Source: Nostoc calcicola FACHB-3891 | Lineage (GTDB): Bacteria > Cyanobacteriota > Cyanobacteriia > Cyanobacteriales > Nostocaceae | Assembly: GCF_014697355.1 (NCBI RefSeq) | Contig: NZ_JACJRQ010000007.1 | Location: 1 to 64,000, forward strand | DNA: 64,000 bases | Direction: 5' to 3' | In this document: positions 18,349 to 27,724 of the stretch, in pieces | Layout of the letters: each line of letters opens with the position of its first letter | Numbering within the stretch: position 1 is the stretch's first letter | Notes under the pieces: model-generated | What the model saw: only the letters and a program-made list of their open reading frames with translations | Databases searched by the model: none | What the model was told of the DNA's origin: nothing | Translations under genes and position numbers: made by a program

Positions 18349-19077
18349 TTAATCGCGGCCATTGATGGCAATTAGCAACCGCAAGATAAAGACAAATAGG
18401 TTGATGTAAGTAAGATACATCGACAAAGCAGCAGGCAAATACTGGTCATCACTGTAAGTGCGCGGCAAGATGTAGAAATCGACAACTGAAGCCCCAACAA
18501 ACAGAAATACTCCCAAACCGGAGATAGCGATTTCTAACCAATTTGGTGAGTAAACACCAAACATGGCAAACCCAAATTGGGCAAGGCACACAACCACCAA
18601 GGCAATGATGCCGAGATTGATGGTTTTCGTCAAAGCCATGCCGTCTTGTTCAGAAAGATTTGAACCAATTTGACGGGCTGCTATGAAAGTGACGCCACAA
18701 CCAAGGGCAGCTAAACCAATGCCTTGAATGCCAACACCTTGGGATCTCAAAGCGACAAATACCAAGCCACTGAGAGTATATCCAGATAAAAGGCTGTAGG
18801 TTGCCAATAAGGGGAGTGCCAGACCCTTGTTACCTTTTTGGGCAACATTTTGGGCAACAAAGAACAAAATTAACTCTAAAATCACCGCACCAATGAAGGT
18901 AGGAAAGAATATTCCGGGGTTAGTACGGATAACTCCTAAACCTCCGTAGGTTCCCAATGCGGTCAGCACCAATCCACCACCGACGTAGGGGAGGGCGTTA
19001 GCAATCACATTTGGGCCAACGAGTCCGTGAGATTTCGCCTCACGGATAGCTTCACGAAAATTGCTGGTATTGCTCAT
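18349..19077 (-). CDS. Bax inhibitor-1/YccA family membrane protein
   Basis: This 242-residue protein has a short soluble N-terminus and seven hydrophobic segments. The family-typical ending places acidic residues around ASVVDFYILPRTYSDDQYLPAALSMYLTYINLFVFILRLL. BI-1/TMBIM proteins in bacteria are thought to be pH-sensitive Ca2+ leak channels or partners of membrane proteases; the cyanobacterial role is unknown. It is monocistronic, with its own terminator at 18285-18314. Confidence 0.87.
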   Translation of the reverse strand: MSNTSNFREAIREAKSHGLVGPNVIANALPYVGGGLVLTALGTYGGLGVIRTNPGIFFPTFIGAVILELILFFVAQNVAQKGNKGLALPLLATYSLLSGYTLSGLVFVALRSQGVGIQGIGLAALGCGVTFIAARQIGSNLSEQDGMALTKTINLGIIALVVVCLAQFGFAMFGVYSPNWLEIAISGLGVFLFVGASVVDFYILPRTYSDDQYLPAALSMYLTYINLFVFILRLLIAINGRD

Positions 19078-19415
19078 ATTGAAAAACTAGTTTTTTCAGA
19101 AAATGTTCTGCTTATTCCTATTCTTACCAAGATTTGGAACGACAAACCAGGGAGAGGTTACACAAAGTTGGAGACAACTAAATAAAAAAGATGATGCAAC
19201 GTTGAAATTTTTATCCGGAAAACAAAAATAACTGGCGAGAGAGAAAGTCGCAAAATCATGCGTATAAATACTGAATTATAGAGTTTGGCCCCCCATAAGT
19301 TCAGTGAAACGACGATGGCTTATTCAACCTTGGCTAAGGAAAATAATGACAGCCTTGAAGAAGATATACGCAGCTCCATTTTCTCAAAAATAGGAGTTAC
19401 AACAAAGGAATTAAT
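19078..19415. other. Divergent spacer upstream of sigF with a possible leader ORF
   Basis: This spacer holds the promoters of the Bax-inhibitor gene (minus) and of sigF (plus). A 46-codon frame from ATG 19315 to TAG 19455 (MAYSTLAKENNDSLEEDIRS...) overlaps the sigF start by 40 bases in another frame. It lacks a clear Shine-Dalgarno and no family is recognised. Nothing else is supported. Confidence 0.35.
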
Positions 19416-20201
19416 ATGGCAGCAAGTGAGTCCTCTCTACGAACTGATGGTATAGAATTATTACACTTGTACCACCAGAATCCATCTATTAAACTTCGTA
19501 ATAAACTTGTACAGTTACATACTGGCTTAGTACGGAAGATGGCTCATAAATTCAGCCATCAATGTAATGAACCTTATGAAGATTTAGAACAAATTGGTTA
19601 TTTTGGTTTAATTAGGGCAATTGAGCGTTTTGATCCTAGTCAAGGATATGCTTTTAGTTCTTTTGCTGTGCCATATATTCGCGGTGAGATGCTGCACTTT
19701 TTGCGCGATCGCAGTACTCTATTAAAGATTCCTCGTCGTTGGCAAGAACTGTACAACGAAGGACAAAAAATTCGCAAAGAATTGGCTATGTCTTTGGGTC
19801 GTGCCCCCAAGGATGCTGAAATTGCCAAAGAACTCCGAGTATCTGTACAAGAATGGCAAGAAACCAAGTTAGCTGCTCAAAACCGTTTGCCTTTGAGTTT
19901 AGATGCGACCGCAGTTAACTATGTTGATTGCCAAATCACCTTGGGTGAAGCACTTCCTTGTCCCCGTTCTACTGCTCAACAACAATTAGACGAAGAACGG
20001 CAACAACTCCAAGGGGCAATCAATATGTTAGAAGAAAAGCCCCGGATGGCAGTTGAAATGGTATTTTTGAAGGAACTTTCTCGCAAGGATGCTGCTAAGA
20101 ATATTGGCACTAGTCCCATGACAGTAACGCGATATCTGCAAAAGGGAATTCAGGATTTAATTTGCTACTTGCAACCACAAGTTATGCCCACTGGATCGTA
20201 G
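19416..20201 (+). CDS. sigF: RNA polymerase sigma factor SigF (group 3)
   Basis: This 261-residue sigma-70 family factor has region 2 with EDLEQIGYFGLIRAIERFDPSQGYAFSSFAVPYIRGEM, region 3 with the LGRAPKDAEIAKEL helix, and region 4 with ELSRKDAAKNIGTSPMTVTRYLQ. Length and pattern fit cyanobacterial SigF, which controls pilus and motility genes and stress genes in Synechocystis and pilus-related genes in Nostoc. AAAGGAAT before the ATG supports the start. No anti-sigma gene is next to it. Confidence 0.85.
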   Translation: MAASESSLRTDGIELLHLYHQNPSIKLRNKLVQLHTGLVRKMAHKFSHQCNEPYEDLEQIGYFGLIRAIERFDPSQGYAFSSFAVPYIRGEMLHFLRDRSTLLKIPRRWQELYNEGQKIRKELAMSLGRAPKDAEIAKELRVSVQEWQETKLAAQNRLPLSLDATAVNYVDCQITLGEALPCPRSTAQQQLDEERQQLQGAINMLEEKPRMAVEMVFLKELSRKDAAKNIGTSPMTVTRYLQKGIQDLICYLQPQVMPTGS

Positions 20202-20361
20202 TTATTAGTCAATGGTCAGTCGTTATACCATTTTTGATTTTGGGTTGAGAATTTTTTTATCTTCAAGAGCTCTATTAATCCATCTCTCCTATTCATTTTT
20301 GAAATTGGTATTAGTAGAAAAACAACTGACAAATGACAAATAACTAATAACAAATGACTAA

Positions 20362-22389
20362 TTATCGAGATTTTAAATCAGCGATCGCACCTTTAGTCAT
20401 GGCAGCAATAGCTTGATCTGTCGCTTTCGGTAAATGATAATACTTACCTGCTGCTGTTTGCGCTAATTCCTTAGCAAAGCCAGTAGAAACAAACTTACTT
20501 TCCGTATCAATCACTAATAGTTGCATCCCCAAACCACGAATTCTCGCAGCAATTTCGAGCAATTCTCCTTTGATATCTGGCTTTTCTCCTGGTTCTAGCT
20601 GTTCACCTAAAGAACGCGCTAAGGGAATATTACCCCGCCCGTCGGTGATCGCTACAAGTACTACTTGCCCAATATCTCCACTCATCTGGGCATTTAAGCC
20701 GACGCGCACAGCTTGGGTTAAACCATGCGCTAAGGGTGAACCCCCACCACAGGGTAATCTTTCCAAGCGGTTACGCGCCAAAGCAATGGAACGTGTTGGC
20801 GGTAATAATACTTCCGCTTGTTCTCCCCGGAAGGGAATCAAGGCTATTTGGTCGCGGTTTTGATAAGCTTCGGTTAAAAGTTGCATCACTGCGCCTTTTG
20901 CCGACTGCATCCGATTTAAGGCCATTGAGCCAGAAGCATCTACCACAAACACCACTAACGCCCCGGCTTTACGTACCAAGCGTTTGGAGCGAATGTCACC
21001 CTGTTCGACAATCACTTTTCTGTCTGGGTGTCGCTCTCGCCGTGCTTTTTGATACGGCGCTGCTGCTCTGAGGGTGGCATCTACGGCAATGCGTCGCGCT
21101 TTACCTTTCGGCAACATTGGCTTAATGTAACGTCCCCGGTCATCAGAAAAGATGACGCTGCGACTACCAGATTTACCCTGCCGCTTCGCCATTTGCGTAA
21201 AATAAAGCACGCTGTCATCCAAAATTACCCCTTCTGGATCAAAGATGAATTCCTCCGGGATACTGGGGGGTTCTTGCTGTTGATTTTCTTCCTGTTCTTC
21301 TTGTTCTTCTTCTTCTTGTTCTGATTCGTCTGGTTCTTCTTGATTTTGAGGTGGCGGTGGTGGCGGTGGCGGTGCTTGTTCTGGTGGTGGTGTCTGCACG
21401 ATTGTTGCCCGTGGTACAATCACCAATTCCACAGCACGACGCAAATCTTCGGCATTGACTGTTGTGCGTCCCTCCAAAGCCGCAGCTGCTTTGGCAACCC
21501 GCACAGCAAATAACTCGGCGCGATGTCCCTGGACTCCGCCGCGAATTGCTTCATTCACCAGATAGGCGATTTGTTCTTGGGTAATGCAGACATCCTTGAG
21601 CCATTCCCGTGCCAGGATAATTTGGGTTTTCAGGGCGTCTAAGTCTTCACTGTACTGCAAAAGAAACTCTTGGGGAGATTGGGAGTAGGCGATCGCCACC
21701 TCTACTGCTGCTACTCTTTGATCTAAGCCCAGTACACCGTCAGCAGAAAGAGCGATCGCAATTCTATCTAGCAAATGTTCCCTTAATGCTCCCTCTTCTG
21801 GGTTGTAGGTGGCAATAAACAGCGGTTTACACGGATGCTGAAAACTAATTCCCTCCCGCTCAATTTGGTTGCGTCCCTCAGATAATACTGTCAGCAGCTG
21901 ATTTGATATTTGGTCATCTAATAAATTAATTTCATCTACGTACAGTACACCACGGTTGGCTGTAGCAAGTAAACCCGGCTGAAAAATCGTATCACCTTGT
22001 TTTACAGACTTTTCAACGTCTACGGAACCCAGGAGTCTGTCCTCTGTGATACCTAGAGGAATTTGTAAAAAAGGCGCGGGAATAATTTCGACGGGAACAT
22101 CTTGAATATCTTTATCTGTGTACTCCGCCAAAAGTTGATCGTCCCATTCTTCTGGGTGATTGGGGTCACAATTACTGATAGAACCTTTAACTACTTCGAT
22201 GGGCGGTAGTAGAGCGTGGATAGCACGAGCCATCACAGATTTTGCCGTACCGCGACGACCTGCGATCGCCACTCCCCCCAACCCCGGATCGACAGCTGCT
22301 AACAGCAGAGCTAATTTAATCGCTTCTTGACCGACTACAGCAGTCAAAGGAAAGGCGGTGATTGTAGGGTTGATAGTGGGCGCAGGCAT
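20362..22389 (-). CDS. chlD: Magnesium chelatase ATPase subunit D
   Basis: This 675-residue subunit of the ChlHID chelatase inserts Mg2+ into protoporphyrin IX, the first step committed to chlorophyll. The AAA+ domain (1-330) has a modified P-loop [12 protein letters not shown] linker at ~335-390 is first Pro-rich (runs of P) and then strongly acidic (E/Q). The C-terminal VWA integrin-like domain has the MIDAS motif DASGSMA (~490) with [10 protein letters not shown]. The length is typical and ChlI is not adjacent. A GCGATCGC octamer lies just inside the stop. Confidence 0.95.
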   Translation of the reverse strand: MPAPTINPTITAFPLTAVVGQEAIKLALLLAAVDPGLGGVAIAGRRGTAKSVMARAIHALLPPIEVVKGSISNCDPNHPEEWDDQLLAEYTDKDIQDVPVEIIPAPFLQIPLGITEDRLLGSVDVEKSVKQGDTIFQPGLLATANRGVLYVDEINLLDDQISNQLLTVLSEGRNQIEREGISFQHPCKPLFIATYNPEEGALREHLLDRIAIALSADGVLGLDQRVAAVEVAIAYSQSPQEFLLQYSEDLDALKTQIILAREWLKDVCITQEQIAYLVNEAIRGGVQGHRAELFAVRVAKAAAALEGRTTVNAEDLRRAVELVIVPRATIVQTPPPEQAPPPPPPPPQNQEEPDESEQEEEEQEEQEENQQQEPPSIPEEFIFDPEGVILDDSVLYFTQMAKRQGKSGSRSVIFSDDRGRYIKPMLPKGKARRIAVDATLRAAAPYQKARRERHPDRKVIVEQGDIRSKRLVRKAGALVVFVVDASGSMALNRMQSAKGAVMQLLTEAYQNRDQIALIPFRGEQAEVLLPPTRSIALARNRLERLPCGGGSPLAHGLTQAVRVGLNAQMSGDIGQVVLVAITDGRGNIPLARSLGEQLEPGEKPDIKGELLEIAARIRGLGMQLLVIDTESKFVSTGFAKELAQTAAGKYYHLPKATDQAIAAMTKGAIADLKSR

Positions 22390-22962
22390 GGTTAGAATAA
22401 TCGCTAGTCTCGGCCTTTAGCATATCAATTTCTCGTACATTTAAATCTAAAATCCCAAATCGTATTCAGATTAGCAGCTATGACACCTGACTTTTCACTC
22501 TTATCTGGAAAACCTCTGTGCTGCTCTTGAGAGGCTCTGAATTCCTAAACTAGGTCTGGTAGCAAGGGTTAACAATTCACGCATTTACGCATTCACGCAT
22601 TCAAAATTAAAGACAGTTGGAGTTGGGGATTTAAACCCTAACTCAACTGATACTACGTGTTTTGGTTGGGGTCTTAAACCCTTGATGTGACGATAAAGCC
22701 TGTTTTATTTTTGAATAATTAGAGTTATTGAGAATACTGCAATATTTTATTTGACAGAATATTATCGCAGTTGGTGCTTAGTTTTTAGGCATTGGTCACA
22801 TTCGATAACATCAGGAATTGAGAATTGCTCTAAGTTTATTGTTGTAGCTGGGCAAAAATTCAAGCTTTTCACTTTCTAGTTAGCAAACTGTGCGCTGCAA
22901 TGCTTCGCTACGCTTCTGAGGGCACTGTGCCGCACTGTACTATTTACCAGGAGACTACGGCA
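22390..22962. other. Long divergent spacer with inverted repeats
   Basis: About 570 bases lie between chlD and the CBS-CP12 gene, promoters for both. It contains an imperfect inverted repeat at about 22617-22650 (GAGTTGGGGA pairing with TCCCCAACTC-like sequence), ACGCATT triplicate units near 22580-22600, and a GCTTCGCTACGCTTC palindromic repeat at 22901-22920. That last repeat creates a false upstream extension of the next gene. No RNA gene could be identified. Confidence 0.5.
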
Positions 22963-23583
22963 ATGATGAAAGCTGAAGATATCATGACCAAAAACGTAGT
23001 TACCATCCGCGGTTCGGCAACTGTTGCTGAAGCGGTGGGGCTGATGAAAGAAAAAAAATTGCGGGCGCTGGTTGTGGATCGTCGCTATGACGATGATGCC
23101 TATGGCATTGTTACAGAGACAGATGTTGTCTATAAAATAATAGCCTACGGTAAAGACCCAAAGGAAGTACGGGTTTACGAAATTATGAGTAAGCCTTGCA
23201 TTGTGGTAAACCCTGATTTGGGTGTGGAATATGTAGCAAGGTTATTTGCTAATACTGGTATTCACAGAGCGCCTGTGATTCAAGGTAAGCTGTTGGGCAT
23301 TATCTCCATTACCGACATTTTGACCAAAAGCGACTTTGTGGAAGCGCCAAAAGTGCTACTGCTAGAGGAGAGAATTCAAAAAGCAATTGAACAGGCTCGT
23401 GCTATTTGTACTGAACAAGGTGCTTATTCTAAAGCCTGTGCTGCTGCTTGGGATGAGGTAGAAGAACTCCAGGCGGAAGCAGCTCATCAAAAAGCTGAGG
23501 GTATGGTATCAGCCAAAGTTACTTTTGAAAAATATTGTAAGGAAAATCCAGACGCACCAGAATGTCGAAATTATCAACCGTGA
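22963..23583 (+). CDS. CBS-CP12 fusion protein
   Basis: This 206-residue protein starts at ATG 22963, supported by AGGAG at about 22949; a longer frame from 22900 runs through a palindromic repeat. Two CBS domains (residues ~5-60 and ~72-130, MTKNVVTIRGSATVAEAV and MSKPCIVVNPDLGVEY) form an adenylate-sensing Bateman module. The C-terminal ~65 residues are a CP12 domain: the AWDEVEELQAEAAHQ core and the C-terminal cysteine pair in YCKENPDAPEC, with another Cys pair region around ICTEQ/SKACAA. CP12 joins GAPDH and phosphoribulokinase into an inactive complex. Fusion to CBS suggests control of the Calvin cycle by AMP/ATP as well as redox, as shown for related cyanobacterial CBS-CP12 proteins. 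Confidence 0.9.
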   Translation: MMKAEDIMTKNVVTIRGSATVAEAVGLMKEKKLRALVVDRRYDDDAYGIVTETDVVYKIIAYGKDPKEVRVYEIMSKPCIVVNPDLGVEYVARLFANTGIHRAPVIQGKLLGIISITDILTKSDFVEAPKVLLLEERIQKAIEQARAICTEQGAYSKACAAAWDEVEELQAEAAHQKAEGMVSAKVTFEKYCKENPDAPECRNYQP

Positions 23584-23685
23584 TTGAGCTGTGGGGACTG
23601 GGGATTGGGGATTGGGGATTGGGGATTGGGGAGAAATTGAATTAGTTCTTCTGCACCTTTGCTTCCTTTCCCCATCTTCTTCAAT

Positions 23686-24873
23686 TTACCGATTGGCGAC
23701 TCGCATCAATAAAAACATTCCTATTCCCAAAAAAACAAAGTTGGGTAACCAAGCCCCCATAAAGGGAGAGAGGACACCTGCTTGTGCGATCGCACCACTA
23801 ATAAAGAAAATTAAGTAGTAGGAAAAAATAATTATCACGCTAATCCCAAAACTGGTGCCTCTGCCGGTACGCTGGGGTATGCTTCCCATTGCTGCGCCGA
23901 CTAAGCCAAAAACTACGCACACAAAGGGTAAGGAGATTTTTTGTTGAATCCTAACTTCGAGTTTACGAATTTTTTGGCGATCGCCACCGAGACGTTCTAC
24001 TTCTAGTTGATCGAAGCCTTCGGCAATATTCATTTCGTCATAGTCCCGGCTTTTTTCTGCCAAACTTAATGGCGTGCGGGGTAGTTGCAGTTGTTGCTGT
24101 TCAAATCTGACAATATTGCGGTAAGAGCGATCGGCTGCGACAAAATAGATTGTGCCGTTATAAAAATCCCAGACATTTTTAGAACCATTCCACTCGGCGG
24201 ATTCTGATACCACAATTTGATTCAGACCTTTAGTTGAACGATCTATAATTGTCAAACCTGTCATACGCTTACCATCAAATTGGTCGGCGTAAAACAAGCG
24301 TGTCAAGATTCTATTCTTACTGCCATCTGGCTGTACAACATCCTGATATTCAGGATAAAAAATATTTTGCTGTTTAAAACTTGGCTTGTCTGATTTGAGG
24401 GCTTTATCCAGAGTCATCGCCGCTTGGTAATTTGCTGCTGGTGCAATTTGTTCGTTAAATACAAATGTCATTCCTGTAACCAGAAGACTTAAGATAACGG
24501 CAGTTAACACCATGCGATAGACACTCACCCCACAACCACGCAAAGCTATTAATTCGCTTTCGCTGGAAAGACGACTGTAAGTCATCAAAGTAGCCAACAG
24601 TGTGGACATGGGGAAGGCTAAAACGATAAAGTTGGGAAACTTTAATAAAAAAACCTGAATGGCGATATTTACAGGTAGTCCAGATTCGACGACTTTTCTA
24701 ACTAGATCGAATACAGCATCAATGGTGACGCCGATTGAAGAAAAAGCTCCGACACCAAAGAAGAAGGGGGGGAACAATTCGCTACCAAGATAACGATCCA
24801 TAATCGTAAAAGGCAGCAGCGAACGTAGGCTGTAGAAAGACGGGAATTTCTTTGATATCATAAGCAACTTCAA
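23686..24873 (-). CDS. LptF/LptG family LPS export permease
   Basis: This 395-residue inner-membrane protein has N-terminal membrane helices (YLGSELFPPFFFGVGAFSSIGVTIDAVFDL), a helix pair around residues 75-150 with LRGCGVSVYRMV (coupling helix to LptB), a periplasmic beta-jellyroll of about 150 residues, and three C-terminal helices. It works with LptB and LptA to move lipopolysaccharide to the outer membrane. A single YjgP/YjgQ protein per cluster is usual in cyanobacteria and probably forms a homodimer. The true start may be the internal Met near residue 25 (MDRYLGSELF). It lies on the same strand as lptB and lptA but is separated from lptB by repeat arrays. Confidence 0.88.
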   Translation of the reverse strand: MKLLMISKKFPSFYSLRSLLPFTIMDRYLGSELFPPFFFGVGAFSSIGVTIDAVFDLVRKVVESGLPVNIAIQVFLLKFPNFIVLAFPMSTLLATLMTYSRLSSESELIALRGCGVSVYRMVLTAVILSLLVTGMTFVFNEQIAPAANYQAAMTLDKALKSDKPSFKQQNIFYPEYQDVVQPDGSKNRILTRLFYADQFDGKRMTGLTIIDRSTKGLNQIVVSESAEWNGSKNVWDFYNGTIYFVAADRSYRNIVRFEQQQLQLPRTPLSLAEKSRDYDEMNIAEGFDQLEVERLGGDRQKIRKLEVRIQQKISLPFVCVVFGLVGAAMGSIPQRTGRGTSFGISVIIIFSYYLIFFISGAIAQAGVLSPFMGAWLPNFVFLGIGMFLLMRVANR

Positions 24874-24916
24874 AAGTTAAATATTGGCAACCCTGGTAAA
24901 GTAAAGTATACAGGAG

Positions 24917-25035
24917 GAGTTAGGAGTTAGGAGTTAAGAGTTAGGAGTTAGGAGTTAGGAGTTAAGAGTTAAGAGTTAGGAGTTAAGAGTTAGGAGTTAG
25001 GAGTTAGGAGTTAAGAGTTAGGAGTTAAGAGTTAG
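24917..25035. repeat. Heptanucleotide tandem array GAGTTAG/GAGTTAA, 17 units
   Basis: Seventeen back-to-back heptamers alternate between GAGTTAG and GAGTTAA. This is an STRR array just upstream of the LptF/G start. It is non-coding and open in several frames only because 7 is not a multiple of 3. Confidence 0.9.
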
Positions 25036-25270
25036 GAGAAAAATAGGTTTAATATCTGGTTTGGGAGTAGAAATTCTGTAGATCGCTTAATTATGTCTAC
25101 TTTGTTTAGTATGAAAAATAAATTATTAATAGCTAAAAATTAACTAAGAAATTCATGGTGAAAAATAAACCATGAAGCTATTCTTTTAAATTGTTAACTA
25201 AATACAGCACTTTGCGATCAAATGCTCCATAGCACCTTAGTCTGAAAGCTAAATATAAAACTTTTTTCAC

Positions 25271-25424
25271 TCCAAACTCCAAACTCCAAACTCCAAACTC
25301 CAAACTCCAAACTCCAAACTCCAAACTCCAAACTCCAAACTCCAAACTCCAAACTCCAAACTCCAAACTCCAAACTCCAAACTCCAAACTCCAAACTCCA
25401 AACTCCAAACTCCTAACTCCTAAC
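25271..25424. repeat. Heptanucleotide tandem array TCCAAAC, 20 perfect units plus 2 TCCTAAC
   Basis: Twenty perfect TCCAAAC heptamers run from 25271 to 25410, then two TCCTAAC variants, ending 8 bases from the lptB stop. The minus-strand reading frame through it (repeated SLEFGVW) is an artefact of the repeat. The number of units probably varies between isolates. Together with the array at 24917-25035 it fills the 559-base lptB-lptF gap. Confidence 0.92.
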
Positions 25425-25432
25425 TCTTTAAT

Positions 25433-26161
25433 TTAGACTTGAAAGCTATCGCCCAAGTAATATTGGCGCACGAGGGGGTTGTGGTAGAGTTCGTCAGCAG
25501 TGCCAAAAGCGAGAATTTGTCCCTCACGCATGATATAACCGCGATCGGTGATGGCGAGGGTTTCGCGGACATTATGATCTGTGATTAAAATGCCCATACC
25601 GCGATCGCGCAATTGTCCCACAATTTGCTGAATTTCTGAGACTGCTATGGGATCGACTCCCGCAAAGGGTTCATCCAAAAGTAAAAATTTTGGTCCTTCT
25701 CGCCCAGCAGCCAAAGACCTTGCTAATTCCGTCCGGCGTCGCTCACCACCAGAAAGTTGAATCCCTTTGCTATTAGCTAATTTTTCCAAGCGAAACTCCC
25801 GCAATAAAGTTGTTAATCGCCTTGACCACTCCCATCGTGGCACATTAGTTTGCTCTAGCACTAATAGAATATTATCCTGTACTGAGAGTTGGCGAAAAAC
25901 GCTTGGTTCTTGCGCTAAATAACCAATACCCAATCGTGCCCTTTTGTGCATTGGCATTCCTGTAACATCTAAATTACCTAGCCAGACTTTTCCTTGATTG
26001 GGTTTTTCTAGACCTGTAGCAATGTAAAAAGTCGTAGTTTTACCAGCCCCATTGGGGCCTAGTAAACCAACGACTTCACCTTGAGCAACAGAAAGGTTGA
26101 CGCGATTGACAATTACTCGCTTGTTATAAGATTTGTGAATATTCTCTAAAACAATTTTCAC
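25433..26161 (-). CDS. lptB: LPS export ABC transporter ATP-binding protein LptB
   Basis: This 242-residue ABC ATPase has Walker A GLLGPNGAGKTTTFYI (~35-50), a Q-loop, signature LSGGERRRTELARSLA (~140-155), Walker B FLLLDEPFAGVDP and the H-loop ITDHNVRETL. The YLAQEPSVFRQL segment is the LptB hallmark. It powers LPS extraction with LptF/G. LptA starts 30 bp upstream on the same strand, so lptA-lptB form an operon. Confidence 0.95.
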   Translation of the reverse strand: MKIVLENIHKSYNKRVIVNRVNLSVAQGEVVGLLGPNGAGKTTTFYIATGLEKPNQGKVWLGNLDVTGMPMHKRARLGIGYLAQEPSVFRQLSVQDNILLVLEQTNVPRWEWSRRLTTLLREFRLEKLANSKGIQLSGGERRRTELARSLAAGREGPKFLLLDEPFAGVDPIAVSEIQQIVGQLRDRGMGILITDHNVRETLAITDRGYIMREGQILAFGTADELYHNPLVRQYYLGDSFQV

Positions 26162-26191
26162 GCTAGAGGCAGCCTTTCTTACTAGTAGATG

Positions 26192-26689
26192 CTAATTAGA
26201 ACGCTTGAATTCTGGTGTCTTTGGCGCAGGTGTCGCAGTTTGTCCATCATTATCGGATTCCTGGAGCATGTAGATGGACTCTACCTGGCGGTTGGATTGG
26301 GGTAAGGCGACAAATCGCCCTTCATCAATTAAATAGGTTACCTTCTCTGCCCTGATACTGTTACCTCCTTGTTGCAAAATATAAACGTTCCCACTAAAGT
26401 CAATGCGGCGTTCTTTACTAAAGTACTGTGCTTGGGCAGCTGTTGCCTGAAGCTGGCGAGCAGGATAGAACATTTGCACATTGCCGCGAGCGGTGACTAC
26501 TTGAGTGTTGGCGTCATATTCTTGCACATCGGCACGGATAGTCAGAGGGCGATTTCCTCCAGATGTTTGTGCAGTAGCGGTTTGCAGTTGATTTGGGAAA
26601 GCAGAAGTTCCTAAGAGAAAAGCTGGCAGCAATAAGGCTAATCCAACACGACGCATCTGGGATATGGGCAATTTATAGCAGGACATCAT
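26192..26689 (-). CDS. lptA: LptA/OstA-like periplasmic LPS transport protein
   Basis: This 165-residue protein has a signal peptide (MRRVGLALLLPAFLLGTSAF, from the internal Met at residue 12; cleavage likely after TATAQ). An OstA domain follows: LTIRADVQEYDANTQVVTARGNVQMFYPARQLQATAAQAQYFSKERRIDFSGNVYI in two beta-jellyroll repeats. It forms the periplasmic bridge for LPS. The first Met adds a short lead, and the start at residue 12 may be the real one. Confidence 0.87.
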   Translation of the reverse strand: MMSCYKLPISQMRRVGLALLLPAFLLGTSAFPNQLQTATAQTSGGNRPLTIRADVQEYDANTQVVTARGNVQMFYPARQLQATAAQAQYFSKERRIDFSGNVYILQQGGNSIRAEKVTYLIDEGRFVALPQSNRQVESIYMLQESDNDGQTATPAPKTPEFKRSN

Positions 26690-26730
26690 TGCAATTGGGG
26701 GTTGAGAGTTTGGGCTTGTGTTTTAATTAT

Positions 26731-26785
26731 CTCGTTGAACCAAGAATCCTCACCCTTTTAGGGCGGTGGAGTGTCAACTCAAGTA
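26731..26785. mobile_element. Possible relic of an IS200/IS605-family right end
   Basis: GTTGAACCAAGAATCCTCAC, then CCTTTTAGGG, then GTGGAGTGTCAA resembles the hairpin right end that follows tnpB in many cyanobacterial IS200/IS605 elements (CAAGAATCCCC...GGGGAGTGTCAA pattern). No tnpA or tnpB frame is left nearby. The rest of the 450-base spacer 26690-27139 holds GGGAGTA repeats and a GCGTAGGCGTAGCCCGTCG dispersed repeat (~27070-27100). Call made from memory of the pattern only. Confidence 0.35.
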
Positions 26786-27139
26786 CTCTATCCAGAAACG
26801 AAACGTACAATCTGGATTGATTTAGGATAACGACTGGCTGAAATAGTGACGCTACCCCCAACCTCAAGGTTTCAGGAAACTTGGCCAGTGGCGTAGTTAT
26901 GTGCTTTGATTTTTGAACTCCTACAGCGTGGGTAGAGAGTAGGGAGTAGGGAGTAGGGAAGTGGGGAGAGTTTTTTCACGCAATCAAATAGGAGTCCTGT
27001 AGTAGGCGAACACAAGTTTTTTAAAAGATTTAAGTTGACATCTATAGTACTAAATTACTATGAAATTATTGCGTAGGCGTAGCCCGTCGTAGACATCGCT
27101 CTTCGTTGTAGATTGGGTTGAGTGACAGCATCGCTTTTT

Positions 27140-27309
27140 TTAAATGACGCTAACTGAGTAGGCGCGGATTTTTGCATCGACTGTTGCAATAGTTAAGCTG
27201 TGATGCAAAGCTTGACAGATAAGCATTCTATCAAAAGGGTCATTATGTAAGAATGCTAACTTTAGTAAATAAACCACAAGAAAATATGAGTGTTTAGAAG
27301 AATTTTCAT
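27140..27309 (-). pseudogene. VapC-type PIN toxin remnant with internal deletion
   Basis: The start codon at 27309 overlaps the antitoxin stop (ATGA). The first 15 codons read like a VapC N-terminus (MKILLNTHIFLWFIY) and hit a stop at about 27262. In another frame the sequence picks up the C-terminal PIN motif HNDPFDRMLICQALHHSLTI and a TVDAKIRAY stretch ending at 27140. About 80 codons between are missing. The first catalytic Asp (usually LLDTH) is Asn. The toxin is dead; the 61-codon frame seen here is a fragment. Confidence 0.8.
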
Positions 27310-27545
27310 CTACCTTCAAATGCATTCATAATCTCATCAGGTAAAGGTACATTAAAATCATTAGACATCGTAAATTCTCCTGCACACAAACCAAATGGGC
27401 GTCGTTGTTTTGTAGTACTTGTAATTGGTTTTAATTCAGCAATTGGTTTATCTGCTTGGACAATGAGAAAGCTTTCATCCGCCTCAACTTGATTCAGGTA
27501 TTTCAAAGCATATCGTTGGATCTCATCAACTGTAACTTTTTGCAT
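27306..27545 (-). CDS. VapB/Phd-type antitoxin
   Basis: This 79-residue protein has an N-terminal DNA-binding-like half (MQKVTVDEIQRYALKYLNQVEADESFLIVQADKPIAELKPI), as in Phd/YefM- or DUF2281-like antitoxins paired with PIN toxins in cyanobacteria. A C-terminal tail (GLCAGEFTMSNDFNVPLPDEIMNAF) would wrap the toxin. The toxin gene behind it is deleted (27140-27309), so this is an orphan antitoxin. It may persist through autorepression or as an anti-addiction factor; that is inference. Confidence 0.8.
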   Translation of the reverse strand: MQKVTVDEIQRYALKYLNQVEADESFLIVQADKPIAELKPITSTTKQRRPFGLCAGEFTMSNDFNVPLPDEIMNAFEGR

Positions 27546-27724
27546 CTGAGTAGTTTAGTGTGTTGGTATGGGATAATAGATTGTCTAACTAAATTTTAGT
27601 GCGATCGCTTCACCCAACCTACATGGGAAACGATCGCAATATCAACAGAACGATGGGTTAGGGAACACCTAACCCATACTAAGAATTTCTTTACATTTTC
27701 TTGCTTGTCAATAAGAAACTAGAA

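Noticed and set aside
20570..21324. Plus-strand frames opposite chlD
   Set aside because: Antisense shadows of a clear chlD gene with intact domains.
25178..25408. 76-codon frame with repeated SLEFGVW
   Set aside because: It is the TCCAAAC heptamer array read in frame; 3 x 7 bases gives an open repeat in any frame without stops. No start context or family.
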